From: CAYRNC01 sp964425645
GTDB lineage: Bacteria > Bacillota > Clostridia > Peptostreptococcales > Anaerovoracaceae
Reading direction: 5' to 3'
NCBI GenBank assembly: GCA_964425645.1
Contig: CAYRNC010000013.1
Location: forward strand, 1 to 31,284
DNA length: 31,284 bases
Of the stretch, positions 1-8,252 are shown piece after piece. The notes beneath the pieces are model-generated. The model saw nothing but the letters and a program-made list of their open reading frames with translations. It ran no database searches and was not told the DNA's origin. The position numbers and the translations under genes are program-made. How positions within the stretch are numbered: position 1 is the first letter of the stretch; every line of letters starts with the position of its first letter.

Positions 1-42
1 TGCAACAAACAGCAGTCGTGCGGGGAAAGAGGGGAAAATATT

Positions 43-1035
43 ATGAAAAAGTGGATTTGTATAGCAGCGTCTTTGATTTTGGCGCTGGGGATGCTTACGG
101 CCTGCAGCGATAACGGCGAAGATGCAGAGGGACCGGCGGAATCCACGGTGTTTCGCATTGCGTCTTTAAAGGGTCCTACGACGATGGGCATGGTTAAGTT
201 GATGAGCGATGCGGAAACAGGCGATACTGCCCATGATTATCGCGTAAACATGTACGGCACTGCAGATGAAATCGTTCCAAAGCTTATAAACGGGGAATTG
301 GATATGGCCTTGGTTCCCTGCAACCTGGCAGCGGTACTTTATAACAAAACGGAAGGAGCTGTACAGGTTGCTGCAATAAACACTCTTGGTGTTCTTTACG
401 TTGTTGAAAGCGGAGACACGATTCAAACGATAAAAGATTTGAAAGGTAAAACCGTTTACAGCACGGGTAAAGGCACTACACCCGAATATGGGCTGAATTA
501 TCTGCTTAAGCAAAACGGAATAGATTCGGCAAAAGATTTGACGATCGAATATAAAAGCGAATCAACGGAATTGGCTGTTATGCTCGCTGAAAAAGAAAAC
601 GCCATTGCTGTAATGCCCCAACCGTTTGTGACGATAGTTCAGACTCAAAATGATAAAGTAAGGACGGCTTTAAGCTTTTCCGATGAATGGGATAAGGTAA
701 GTGATGACAGCAGTCTGGTCACGGGGGTGCTTCTAGTAAGGAAGTCCTTTGCCGAAGAGAATAAGGCGGCCTTTTCAGAATTTCTGGATGAATATAAAGC
801 TTCTACAGAATATGTTAACGCAAACACAGAGGATGCAGGTGTACTGATTGAGAAATATGGAATCGTTCCTAACGCTGTAATAGCTACCAAAGCGATTCCT
901 GCCTGTAATATTACCTGTATCGAGGGAGACGAAATGAAGATGAAGGTTGGGGGCTATCTATCCGTGCTGTTTGAAGCTAATCCTCAATCGGTGGGAGGGG
1001 CTTTGCCGGAAGATGATTTCTACTATCAGAGGTAA
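43..1035 (+). CDS. ABC transporter substrate-binding lipoprotein (NMT1/SsuA-like)
   Basis: This 330-residue protein begins with a lipoprotein signal peptide: KK, a hydrophobic core and a lipobox LTAC with Cys21. It should be anchored to the outer face of the membrane and deliver a small organic ligand to the adjacent permease and ATPase. The body resembles the NMT1/SsuA/TauA periplasmic-binding fold: an early beta strand (FRIASLKGP), then a segment GELDMALVP typical of the family's first lobe, then DLKGKTVYSTGKGTTPEYG. A purine-rich site (AGAGGGG) lies 8 nt before the ATG. The gene overlaps the permease start by 23 nt, so it heads a three-gene operon; its promoter lies outside the window. Family members carry taurine, alkanesulfonates, thiamine precursors or nitrate, and nothing here fixes the substrate. 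Confidence 0.85.
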   Translation: MKKWICIAASLILALGMLTACSDNGEDAEGPAESTVFRIASLKGPTTMGMVKLMSDAETGDTAHDYRVNMYGTADEIVPKLINGELDMALVPCNLAAVLYNKTEGAVQVAAINTLGVLYVVESGDTIQTIKDLKGKTVYSTGKGTTPEYGLNYLLKQNGIDSAKDLTIEYKSESTELAVMLAEKENAIAVMPQPFVTIVQTQNDKVRTALSFSDEWDKVSDDSSLVTGVLLVRKSFAEENKAAFSEFLDEYKASTEYVNANTEDAGVLIEKYGIVPNAVIATKAIPACNITCIEGDEMKMKVGGYLSVLFEANPQSVGGALPEDDFYYQR

Positions 1036-1786
1036 AAAACAGGCAGAGCTTGTGCTTGTCATTTTGTTTTGGCTGGCGGTCTGGCAGATCGTCAGCCAAG
1101 TTATAGCCCAGGATTTAATCCTGGTTTCGCCTGCAGTAGTGATCAAAACGCTTTTTACCCTCGTGCAGGAATCGGGATTTTGGGTTACGGTGAAGTTTTC
1201 CTTCATCAGAATTGTCGGCGGTTTTTTGTCGGCTGTTACAGTCGGCATATTGTTAGCGGCAGCAAGTGGATTCTCAAGGCTTGTTCGAATCCTGCTTGTT
1301 CCCTTTATCAATGTGATAAAAACTATACCTGTGGCAAGCTTTATCATATTGGTTTTAATTTGGTCGGGCAGCAGAAATCTATCTACTATAATCAGCTTCC
1401 TTATGGTGCTGCCGATAATTTATACGAATGTTCTTGAGGGAATTCTTCAGACAGATCCGAAACTGCTTGAGATGGCAAAGGTGTTCAGGATCTCTTTTAT
1501 TAAAAGAATGAGGGCAATATATGTCCCCGGCATCATGCCCTATTTTGCATCGGGAAGCAAGGTGGGACTGGGGCTATGCTGGAAAAGCGGAATAGCTGCG
1601 GAGGTTATCGGCCTGCCGGTAGGCAGCATAGGAGAGCGTTTGTATCAGGCAAAGATTTTTTTGAGCACGGCAGAACTGTTCAGCTGGACAATAGTTATAG
1701 TGATGATCAGTTGGTTGTTTGAACGCGCGTTTTTAGGTTTAATCGGTTTGTTTGAAAAACGCCTGGAAAAGGGTATGTCCAAATGA
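1013..1786 (+). CDS. ABC transporter permease (SsuC/TauC type)
   Basis: This is a binding-protein-dependent transport permease of about 257 residues with roughly six hydrophobic segments. The EAA-loop region, which contacts the ATPase, is recognisable around FASGSKVGLGLCWKSGIAAE near residues 175-195. An upstream in-frame start at 947 would add 22 non-hydrophobic residues that lie inside the preceding gene. I chose ATG 1013 because a GGAGGGG sequence lies upstream at a rather long 13-nt spacing and because the protein then starts just before its first membrane segment. It overlaps the lipoprotein gene by 23 nt, and its ATGA stop/start overlap with the ATPase suggests translational coupling. 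It forms the membrane channel of the importer; the substrate is unknown. Confidence 0.85.
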   Translation: MISTIRGKKQAELVLVILFWLAVWQIVSQVIAQDLILVSPAVVIKTLFTLVQESGFWVTVKFSFIRIVGGFLSAVTVGILLAAASGFSRLVRILLVPFINVIKTIPVASFIILVLIWSGSRNLSTIISFLMVLPIIYTNVLEGILQTDPKLLEMAKVFRISFIKRMRAIYVPGIMPYFASGSKVGLGLCWKSGIAAEVIGLPVGSIGERLYQAKIFLSTAELFSWTIVIVMISWLFERAFLGLIGLFEKRLEKGMSK

Positions 1787-2388
1787 CAATAGCGGTAAAG
1801 AGAATTACGAAAATATATGACGGAAGAAGTGTTCTAGATAATTTGAGCATGGTGCTTCCTGAAGGTAAGGTTACAGCCCTTATGGGTAAAAGCGGAAGCG
1901 GGAAAACAACCTTGGCTAATCTTATGCTGGGTCTTGTTAAGCCCGATGGGGGGAAGATAGAAGGATTGGCAGGTAAAAAACTGTCCGCTGTTTTTCAGGA
2001 GGACCGCCTGTGCGAGCACCTTTCCGCAGTGGAAAATGTCCGTTTGGTCATTTCCGGACGTGCAGACAGAGGGGAAATAACGAAACAGCTCAATGCTTTA
2101 GGTATAGATAGATCTCATGCATTAAAACCGGTTAACCAACTATCAGGCGGCCAAAAACGCCGGGTCGCCATATTGAGGGCAATGATGGCGGAAAGCGATT
2201 TTATTTGTCTTGATGAGCCCTTTAAAGGCTTAGATAAGGACACCAAGGAAAACACAATGAATTACGTGAAAAATGCAGTCAACGGGAAAACGGTTCTCCT
2301 CATAACCCACGACAAAAACGAAGCGGAATATTTCGGGGAAGCCGGAAGCCTAGCGAAACTTTCTGACGGCATCGAGATACTTCCCTAA
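1783..2388 (+). CDS. ABC transporter ATP-binding protein (SsuB/TauB type)
   Basis: This ATPase has a Walker A motif (GKSGSGKTT, about residues 35-43), a Q-loop (VFQED), an ABC signature (LSGGQKRR), a Walker B motif (FICLDEP) and an H-loop His (LLITHDK). It should power the importer made of the two upstream proteins. At 201 residues it is shorter than the usual 240-260 of this family because the C-terminal extension after the H-loop is brief. All catalytic motifs are intact. The start overlaps the permease stop as ATGA. Its last 39 nt overlap, tail to tail, the ArsR gene on the other strand, so transcripts of the two genes share complementary 3' ends. Confidence 0.88.
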   Translation: MTIAVKRITKIYDGRSVLDNLSMVLPEGKVTALMGKSGSGKTTLANLMLGLVKPDGGKIEGLAGKKLSAVFQEDRLCEHLSAVENVRLVISGRADRGEITKQLNALGIDRSHALKPVNQLSGGQKRRVAILRAMMAESDFICLDEPFKGLDKDTKENTMNYVKNAVNGKTVLLITHDKNEAEYFGEAGSLAKLSDGIEILP

Positions 2389-2667
2389 TACACCGATATT
2401 TACGTAATAGAAGGAAAACTTATCTTCCTTTTTTACCTGTACAAGCCCCGCATTTACAAGCTTCTTTATGTGTTGTGATATGGTAGCCTGAGAATATGAA
2501 AAAGCGGCTACGACATCTTTATTGCAAACCGGTATTCTTTCGCGGTTGCAGACGAAAATGTGACGAAATATTTTTACCCGGGCCGGGTGGCCGAGGGCGT
2601 CAGATACCCGGGCCGTCAGCATTACCTCTTCTTCCATAAAGTCGTCTATATCTTTTCTTAGTCGCAT
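2350..2667 (-). CDS. ArsR-family winged-helix repressor
   Basis: This 105-residue protein has the ArsR layout: a short N-terminal helix, LGHPARVKIFRHI, a recognition helix (YSQATISQHIKKL) and a beta wing (LVQVKKEDKFSFYYV). Such proteins repress from a dyad and are released by metals, thiols or other signals. Two cysteines flank the start of the DNA-reading region (VCNRERIPVCNK). The second falls about where classical ArsR proteins carry the ELCVCDL metal site, but the complete motif is absent, so a metal or thiol role is only possible. A GGAGG site 9 nt upstream supports the start. A good reverse-strand promoter with an overlapping dyad lies in front, which suggests autoregulation. The target could be itself, the importer it overlaps, or the decarboxylase transcribed divergently. 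Confidence 0.82.
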   Translation of the reverse strand: MRLRKDIDDFMEEEVMLTARVSDALGHPARVKIFRHIFVCNRERIPVCNKDVVAAFSYSQATISQHIKKLVNAGLVQVKKEDKFSFYYVNIGVLGKYLDAVRKFR

Positions 2668-2696
2668 AAGTCAGGGCCTCCAATATGTGATCGTAC

Positions 2697-2712
2697 AATG
2701 TCAATATACATT
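2697..2712. promoter_or_regulatory. Candidate ArsR operator dyad
   Basis: An inverted repeat AATGT-N6-ACATT overlaps the -10 element of the ArsR promoter. The position suits autorepression, because ArsR proteins bind short dyads across their own promoter. The half-sites are only 5 bp, so this is tentative. Confidence 0.35.
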
Positions 2713-2731
2713 TTATCGTGTCTAAGGTCAA
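2703..2731 (-). promoter_or_regulatory. Promoter of the ArsR gene
   Basis: On the reverse strand a -35 TTGACC (2726-2731) and a -10 TATATT (2703-2708) are separated by exactly 17 nt, about 35 nt upstream of the ArsR start. This is a close match to a sigma-A promoter. Confidence 0.6.
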
Positions 2732-2768
2732 ATGAATTTTAAAAATTATGGATTTTAATGCAGACACT

Positions 2769-2777
2769 TGATATAAT
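2769..2777 (+). promoter_or_regulatory. Extended -10 promoter of the decarboxylase gene
   Basis: TGATATAAT matches an extended -10 element (TG-N-TATAAT), about 83 nt before the decarboxylase start. No convincing -35 hexamer sits 16-18 nt upstream, as is allowed for extended -10 promoters. Confidence 0.45.
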
Positions 2778-2859
2778 TAAAGTTAAGATCTCTATTACGC
2801 ATACAATAAGTGCTTACTTAACACCGATTTCAGACGTTTATATTTAAAAGGGAGATAAC

Positions 2860-4305
2860 ATGGATCAGAACAGGACACCATTATTTGATGCCGTAAAAAA
2901 GTATATCGAGTTGAAGCCAGCATACTTCAGAATTCCCGGTCATCGGTTTGAGCGGGGAATAAGCGAGCGGTGGAAGAAAGCGGTAGGTGAGGATATATTC
3001 AAGTTTGATTTGACAGAAACACCTTTGATGGATGATCTTCACAATCCTAAAGGGGCTATCAGGGAGGCACAGCTTCTGGCCCGGGAAGTCTTTCATGCCG
3101 AGCACAGTTACTTTCTGATCAATGGAACCACCTGCGGAAATGAGGCAATGGTTGCGGCTGTCGCTGCAAAGGGGCAGAAGATAGCAATCCCAAGAAATGC
3201 CCATAAATCCGTATTGATGGGTTTGATTATCAGCGGCGCCCAGCCGGTTTATCTGAACCCAAGTCTCTCTGCCGAATGGGGGATCCAGGGAGGAATAACA
3301 AAGGAAGCTGTTTACGCGATGTTTCGTGAGCATCCCGATTGCATGGGTGTTATGGTGGTAAGCCCAACCTATTACGGTATTTGCAGCGATCTTGAAGGCA
3401 TTGCGGACATTTGTCATCGTAACGGTAAAGTGTTGATCGTAGATGAAGCCCACGGAGCACATATGTATTTTTCAAGCCGATTGCCTAAGGGAGCACTTTT
3501 GCAAGGTGCGGATATGTGCGCCCAAAGCATCCATAAGGTTACGGGATCGTTGACACAGAGTTCCATGCTTCATATAAATTCAAAGCTGGTGGATGTGGAT
3601 AAAGTGGAGGCCGTTTTGCAGATCGTTCAAAGCACAAGCCCCTCATATTTATTGTTAAGTTCTCTTGATATTGCAAGATATGAGCTGGCGATCAACGGAA
3701 AAGAAATGGCGCAAACGGCGGTTGAGCTTTCCGATTATGCCAGGGAGGAGATAAACAAGATAGAAGGTATGGTCTGCATGGGGGATCAGTTGATTGGAGA
3801 ATGCGGCGTTAAGGCTTTGGATACGACAAGGCTTGTTATAAGCGGGAGAAAACTGGGCCTTACGGGATTTAGATTATATAGCATGCTGTTTGAAAAATAC
3901 GGGGTTGACCTGGAGCTGTCGGATTACATAAACGCAGTGGGAATTGTAACCTTCGCCAATACCAAAGATGATGTCGACAGGCTGATTGGCGCACTTGGGG
4001 GAATCGCCCGTAATTACAAGGGCGGGACAGAGATTAAAAATGAAATATTGCTTCCTCCCCCGCCTTTAAGCGTACTTACCCCGAGGGAAGCTTTTTTCTC
4101 TTTAAAGAAAAGCATTCCGTGGAATGAGGCGGTTGATCAAATAGCCGGGGAAATGATAGCCCCATATCCACCCGGAATCCCCGTCATATATCCCGGGGAA
4201 AGAATGACTGAAGAGATCTGGGAGTACATAGAAAGATATAGAACAGACGGCAGGCATCTTCACGGTCCAGCCGACAAAACTCTTACCAAATTCAAAGTCA
4301 TCTGA
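2860..4305 (+). CDS. PLP-dependent Orn/Lys/Arg decarboxylase (SpeA/YaaO-like)
   Basis: This 481-residue protein belongs to the group III, Gram-positive class of basic amino-acid decarboxylases, which make polyamines or cadaverine/agmatine. Visible landmarks are IPGHRFERG near the N terminus, DDLHNPKGAI, a substrate/PLP region (LINGTTCGNEAMV), the cofactor Asp and His in VDEAHGAHM (about residues 194-202), and the Schiff-base lysine in SIHKVTGSLTQSS (about 223-235). The last 110 residues form the small C-terminal Orn/Arg/Lys decarboxylase domain. Length and motif order match Bacillus subtilis SpeA and YaaO. The sequence does not settle whether the substrate is arginine or lysine, so no symbol is given. 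AAAGGGAG supports the start. It appears monocistronic and stops 9 bp before the converging msrAB gene. Confidence 0.85.
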   Translation: MDQNRTPLFDAVKKYIELKPAYFRIPGHRFERGISERWKKAVGEDIFKFDLTETPLMDDLHNPKGAIREAQLLAREVFHAEHSYFLINGTTCGNEAMVAAVAAKGQKIAIPRNAHKSVLMGLIISGAQPVYLNPSLSAEWGIQGGITKEAVYAMFREHPDCMGVMVVSPTYYGICSDLEGIADICHRNGKVLIVDEAHGAHMYFSSRLPKGALLQGADMCAQSIHKVTGSLTQSSMLHINSKLVDVDKVEAVLQIVQSTSPSYLLLSSLDIARYELAINGKEMAQTAVELSDYAREEINKIEGMVCMGDQLIGECGVKALDTTRLVISGRKLGLTGFRLYSMLFEKYGVDLELSDYINAVGIVTFANTKDDVDRLIGALGGIARNYKGGTEIKNEILLPPPPLSVLTPREAFFSLKKSIPWNEAVDQIAGEMIAPYPPGIPVIYPGERMTEEIWEYIERYRTDGRHLHGPADKTLTKFKVI

Positions 4306-4314
4306 ATCAAAGGC

Positions 4315-5256
4315 CTAGACGAAAGGCAGGTATTTGCTATATCCCTGGTTCTTCATGTCTTCTTTCGGAATAAAACGCAGGGAGGAACTGTTTATGCAGT
4401 ATCTCAGACCTCCTTTTTCACCCGGACCGTCGTGAAACACATGGCCTAAATGTATATCTCCTGTTCTGCTTCTCACTTCCACCCTTTTCATTCCTTGACT
4501 GAGATCGGTGTGCAGGGTAACGCAATCGGGATCAAGGGGTTTTGAGAAGCTGGGCCATCCGCAGGCCATAAACTTATCCAAGGACGAGAATAGGGGCTCG
4601 CCGGTTGTGATATCCACATAGATACCGGGGATAAACAGATTCCAATATTCATTTTCATAAGGGGGCTCGGTGGCATTTTCAAAAGCTGTCCTATACTGCA
4701 TTTTATTAAGATTTTTTTTGGCTGATGAAGGATCGCATCGAACATATTGTTCAGGATCAACAATAGAATTTTCAGCTTTTTTAAAAAGCTTTGTTCCTAT
4801 ATGGCAATATCCTTGTGGATTGTTTGTCAAATAGTCCTGATGACAGGACTCTGCAGGATAATAATTCTGAAGCGGTTTTATTTCAATCACAACAGGCTTT
4901 TTACAGTCTTTTCTAAGTTTGTCTACAGCCTGACGGATCATATGTTCGTCTTCATCCTGTACATAGTAGATACCAGTCCTGTACTGGGAACCTATGTCGT
5001 TACCTTGTCTATTCAAGGCTGTGGGATCAATTGCCCGAAAATAAAGCTTAAGCAGATAGGAAAGAGTGATTTTTGCAGGATCGTATTTCACTTTAACCGT
5101 TTCTGCATGTCCCGTGTTGTTGTAACATACATCGTCATAGGAAGGAGTTTTTGTTGTTCCGTTGGCGTATCCCACCTCTGTGTCGATAACCCCGGGAATG
5201 GATTGTAAATATTTTTGCAGCCCCCAAAAACAGCCACCGGCAAGATAGATTATCAT
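4315..5256 (-). CDS. msrAB: Fused peptide methionine sulfoxide reductase MsrA-MsrB
   Basis: This bifunctional repair enzyme has 313 residues. The N-terminal MsrA domain (about 1-155) carries the GGCFWG active site with Cys9 and reduces the S epimer of methionine sulfoxide. The C-terminal MsrB domain (about 185-313) reduces the R epimer and carries GWPSF, HLGHVFHDGP and the catalytic cysteine in RYCINS. The CxxC zinc pairs found in many MsrB proteins are absent, as in other fused forms. I start at ATG 5256, preceded by AAAGGTGAT; an in-frame ATG 33 nt upstream has no ribosome binding site. The gene is alone on the reverse strand, converging with the decarboxylase and divergent from aroB. In an obligate anaerobe it would repair oxidised proteins after oxygen exposure. 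Confidence 0.92.
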   Translation of the reverse strand: MIIYLAGGCFWGLQKYLQSIPGVIDTEVGYANGTTKTPSYDDVCYNNTGHAETVKVKYDPAKITLSYLLKLYFRAIDPTALNRQGNDIGSQYRTGIYYVQDEDEHMIRQAVDKLRKDCKKPVVIEIKPLQNYYPAESCHQDYLTNNPQGYCHIGTKLFKKAENSIVDPEQYVRCDPSSAKKNLNKMQYRTAFENATEPPYENEYWNLFIPGIYVDITTGEPLFSSLDKFMACGWPSFSKPLDPDCVTLHTDLSQGMKRVEVRSRTGDIHLGHVFHDGPGEKGGLRYCINSSSLRFIPKEDMKNQGYSKYLPFV

Positions 5257-5333
5257 AATATCACCTTTCTTTTTTCTTTGCCTGTTCATTTTGGACAGTG
5301 CGCTTTACTTTACACATTCGATTCTTATCCTAT

Positions 5334-5362
5334 ATTATACCCATTTTGCGGTTCGAATAAAA
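5334..5362 (-). promoter_or_regulatory. Probable msrAB promoter
   Basis: On the reverse strand a perfect TATAAT (5334-5339) lies about 78 nt before the msrAB start. The hexamer 17 nt further upstream, TTTTAT, is a poor -35. Confidence 0.4.
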
Positions 5363-5374
5363 AGGGTCGACCCC

Positions 5375-5403
5375 TTGTCTTTTTTTTCTTAATGGACTAA
5401 AAT
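5375..5403 (+). promoter_or_regulatory. Promoter of the aroB-aroA operon
   Basis: TTGTCT (5375-5380) and TAAAAT (5398-5403) are 17 nt apart, about 36 nt before aroB. The spacer is T-rich. A 5-bp dyad (AAGGG/CCCTT, 5362-5376) touches the -35. Confidence 0.45.
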
Positions 5404-5438
5404 TATATGAGGCTTATAAACATGGGCAGGGAGAGATA

Positions 5439-6482
5439 ATGCGAAGAGTGAGAATAGATGCAAAATCGCCTTACGACGTACTCATTCAAAGAGGAATCCT
5501 TGATGAGGCCGGCAGGTGGATAAAGCAATATGCGGGTTTCGATAAAGCTGCGATCGTCACGGACGATGCGGTGTGGGCTTTATATGGCGACCGCTTAATG
5601 TCCGGCTTTCTTAAGCAGGGAATTGATGCCAGGCTGTTTGCATTTCCCGAAGGAGAAAAGTCCAAAAACCCGGACATAATAAAGAAAATATATTCCTTCC
5701 TGATCCGGGAGGAAATTACCAGAGGGGATATCATCATCGCTTTTGGCGGTGGTGTTCCCGGAGATACAGCGGGTTTTGCAGCCGCAACATATCTAAGAGG
5801 GTTGTCTTACGTCCAAATTCCCACCACCCTTATAGCTCAAACCGATTCCTCGATAGGAGGCAAGACCGGAGTAAATCTAACAGAAGGCAAGAATCTTATG
5901 GGGTTGTTTCACCAGCCCTTACTGGTGATCTGCGACCCTGAACTTGTGAACGATCCCTTTGTTATAAAGGGGGGAGTGACAGAAGTTATAAAATATGGCT
6001 TAATAGCGAATGAAAATCTTTTTTCTTTGATTGAGCAGGGGAAACTGATGGAGGATCCTGAGGAAACAATAGAAAGCTGTGTAAGGATAAAAGGATCTTT
6101 AGTCAGTGAAGATGAACATGATCGTGGGCGGCGGCAGTTGTTAAATTTAGGTCATACCTTCGGACACGGAATAGAAAGACTCAGCAACTACAGTATTTCT
6201 CATGGTGAGGCTGTGGGTATCGGTATAGCCATAATGCTTTCATTATGCGTGCGGGACGGTATTTTAGATCCGAATGTGGAAAGGAGATTTTTGGGGCTGC
6301 TGAAACAATTTGACCTGCCCGCTTCTTTTCAAGGAGCCGGTTTAAAAGAAATTGCTTCGGCAAGCGTAAACGATAAAAAGAGAACAGGGGATGATATGAA
6401 TATCGTAATCTGCGAGGGGATCGGTAAGTGCCGAATACGTAAGATTAAGGCGGAATCATTACAAGACTTTGTCGGGAGGTGA
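5439..6482 (+). CDS. aroB: 3-dehydroquinate synthase
   Basis: AroB converts DAHP to 3-dehydroquinate, the second step of the shikimate pathway, using NAD and a divalent metal in the cytoplasm. The 347-residue length is normal. The NAD-binding loop reads GGGVPGDTAGF (about residues 103-113), followed by PTTLIAQTDSSIGGKTGVN. The metal-ligand histidines lie in LNLGHTFGHGIE and SHGEAVGIG. GGGAGA precedes the ATG. The stop is 4 nt before aroA, so the two are certainly co-transcribed. In the NAD loop the usual V-V-G-D-L is V-P-G-D-T, a mild departure from consensus. Confidence 0.95.
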   Translation: MRRVRIDAKSPYDVLIQRGILDEAGRWIKQYAGFDKAAIVTDDAVWALYGDRLMSGFLKQGIDARLFAFPEGEKSKNPDIIKKIYSFLIREEITRGDIIIAFGGGVPGDTAGFAAATYLRGLSYVQIPTTLIAQTDSSIGGKTGVNLTEGKNLMGLFHQPLLVICDPELVNDPFVIKGGVTEVIKYGLIANENLFSLIEQGKLMEDPEETIESCVRIKGSLVSEDEHDRGRRQLLNLGHTFGHGIERLSNYSISHGEAVGIGIAIMLSLCVRDGILDPNVERRFLGLLKQFDLPASFQGAGLKEIASASVNDKKRTGDDMNIVICEGIGKCRIRKIKAESLQDFVGR

Positions 6483-6486
6483 TTTG

Positions 6487-7662
6487 ATGGATGTTAAGAT
6501 ATATCCCGGGAGACTGTCAGGAACAATTAAGGCCCCTCCTTCAAAAAGCATCGCTCACAGAGCTATTTTGTGTTCCGTGCTTTCAGGAGGCTCCTGCAAC
6601 ATAACAAATCTGGAATTGACGGAAGATATTCAGGCTACCATTCAGGGGATAAAAGCTATATATACGGATGATATGGTGGTAGATTGCAGGGAATCTGCCT
6701 CCACGTTGCGTTTTTTACTTATGATACTTTCTGCTCTAGGCAGAAAGACTACCTTCACAGGCGGGCCCAGGCTGGCAAAGCGTGCCCTTGCGCCGCTGCT
6801 TGATCTTTTGGCGGAACATGGAGTCAGTGTGATAAAAGAGGGATCAAAAGGTTGGTTCCCTTTGACAATCGAGGGGAAAATGCAGGGTGATAAGTTTGCG
6901 ATAAGAGGCGATGTAAGTTCGCAGTTTGTAAGCGGTCTGCTGATGGCATTGCCTTTGATGGCAAGGGATTGCGAGATCGTTCTTACCACTCCTTTGGTAT
7001 CAAAAGACTATATTACGCTTACGATAGATATAATGAACCATTTTGGTGTAAAGGTGGAGTATACCGGCCTGGGTTGGTTTGTACCGGGCTTTCAGCGTTA
7101 TGTGGCCATGGACTATGAGGTTGAGGGAGATTATTGCAGTGCCGCCTATTTTCTGTGTGCCAATCGCTTTCCCAGAGGAAATGTAACTGTGGAGGGGCTT
7201 TGCCCCGCATCAAAGCAACCGGATAAGGCATTGCTGAATATCCTGCCTGCTTTGGGTAACGGTATCGAGGTGGATGTTAAGGATATCCCCGATTCCATAC
7301 CGATGCTGGCTGTTATGGCGGCTTTTGCAAAGGGAAGGACTACCCTTTGCAACGCCGGAAGGCTGCAAATAAAGGAGAATGATCGTCTGTCTGCGCTTTC
7401 CAAAGGTATAAAAAAAATGGGAGGTAATGCAGAGATAGAAAAAGATAAACTGATTATTTACGGAGGTGAAAGAATGGAGGGCGGGGTTACCGTATCTTCC
7501 ATCGGAGACCATCGCATCGCCATGGCCTTTTCTTTAGGGGCTTTAGGCTGTGAAAAACCGGTTATTGTCACTAAAGCAAATTCCGTCAATAAGTCTTACC
7601 CGGATTTTTATAAGGATTTCAGATCTCTGGGGGGCAATGCGGAGATGATTTCTAATAAATAG
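6487..7662 (+). CDS. aroA: 3-phosphoshikimate 1-carboxyvinyltransferase (EPSP synthase)
   Basis: AroA joins shikimate-3-phosphate and PEP to make EPSP. At 391 residues it is somewhat shorter than the usual 420-430. The substrate-binding lysine, serine and arginine are in PPSKSIAHRAIL (about 17-28). The PEP loop reads ESASTLRF (69-76), and SQFVSGLLMALPLM and NSVNKSYPDFYKDF are further family motifs. A TTG 18 nt upstream could extend the frame, but GGGAGGTGA sits 5 nt before ATG 6487, which decides the start. In the PEP loop the residue aligned with Gly96 of the E. coli enzyme appears to be Ala71. That substitution is associated with glyphosate insensitivity in other EPSP synthases; the effect here is inference. 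Confidence 0.94.
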   Translation: MDVKIYPGRLSGTIKAPPSKSIAHRAILCSVLSGGSCNITNLELTEDIQATIQGIKAIYTDDMVVDCRESASTLRFLLMILSALGRKTTFTGGPRLAKRALAPLLDLLAEHGVSVIKEGSKGWFPLTIEGKMQGDKFAIRGDVSSQFVSGLLMALPLMARDCEIVLTTPLVSKDYITLTIDIMNHFGVKVEYTGLGWFVPGFQRYVAMDYEVEGDYCSAAYFLCANRFPRGNVTVEGLCPASKQPDKALLNILPALGNGIEVDVKDIPDSIPMLAVMAAFAKGRTTLCNAGRLQIKENDRLSALSKGIKKMGGNAEIEKDKLIIYGGERMEGGVTVSSIGDHRIAMAFSLGALGCEKPVIVTKANSVNKSYPDFYKDFRSLGGNAEMISNK

Positions 7663-7679
7663 ATGAAAGGAATTGAGTA

Positions 7680-8249
7680 ATGGGCTATATACCTACTGTA
7701 GAGCAGGCAAGAAAAATTTTGCATGATTATAATAAGGAGACATTTCACGTTAAACACGGTGAAATAGTATCCGGTGTTATGGGATATTTCGCGAAGCAAT
7801 ATGATCCGGGAAAAGAGGATTACTGGAGAGTTGTCGGCATGCTTCACGATTTGGATTTCGAACAATTTCCTTCAGAGCATTGCATTAAACAAGCAACGAT
7901 TATGAGGGATTTAGGGATAGACGAAGGTATAATCAGATCAACTGTGAGTCACGGTTACGGAGGGACAAAAAGCGATGTGAAACCGGAGGAATTTATGGAG
8001 AAAATATTGTTTGCCGTAGATGAGCTTACGGGATTGATTGGTGCCGTTGCCATAATGAGACCTTCAAAAAGTGTGAATGATCTGGAACTTAAATCGGTTA
8101 AAAAGAAATATAAAAGTCCCGCCTTTGCAGCAGGATGTTCAAGGGAGACAATTAATCTTGGGGCGGAGATGTTGGGATGGGATTTAGATAAACTTATCAG
8201 CGAAACGATCCTGGCTATGCGAAGTCTTAATCCGGAAGCAGGAATTTAG
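7680..8249 (+). CDS. HD-domain hydrolase of unknown substrate
   Basis: This 189-residue protein has an HD-superfamily core: an early His (HVKHGEI, about residue 26), the His-Asp pair in MLHDLDFEQFP (56-57), a following SEHCIKQATIM helix, and a later His and Asp (TVSHGYGG, AVDELTGLI). These ligands normally hold one or two divalent metals in phosphohydrolases. Small clostridial HD proteins of this type are often annotated as hydrolases without a proven substrate. AAAGGA precedes the ATG. It sits 17 nt after aroA and 3 nt before mntP, so it belongs to the same transcript. Its metal-dependent fold next to a manganese exporter and a metal-sensing regulator may be meaningful, but no specific role can be assigned. 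Confidence 0.75.
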   Translation: MGYIPTVEQARKILHDYNKETFHVKHGEIVSGVMGYFAKQYDPGKEDYWRVVGMLHDLDFEQFPSEHCIKQATIMRDLGIDEGIIRSTVSHGYGGTKSDVKPEEFMEKILFAVDELTGLIGAVAIMRPSKSVNDLELKSVKKKYKSPAFAAGCSRETINLGAEMLGWDLDKLISETILAMRSLNPEAGI

Positions 8250-8252
8250 ACT

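Noticed and set aside
4315..5256. Selenocysteine form of MsrA, known in some clostridia.
   Set aside because: The active site codon is cysteine in GGCFWG and no in-frame TGA is present.
5362..5390. Short SalI-centred dyad followed by a T-run between msrAB and aroB, resembling a bidirectional terminator.
   Set aside because: The stem is only 5 bp and lies between two divergent genes, where a terminator makes little sense. The T-run is better read as the spacer of the aroB promoter.
8229..8252. yybP-ykoY manganese riboswitch expected before mntP.
   Set aside because: There are only 3 nt between the HD gene and mntP and no aptamer upstream in the operon leader.
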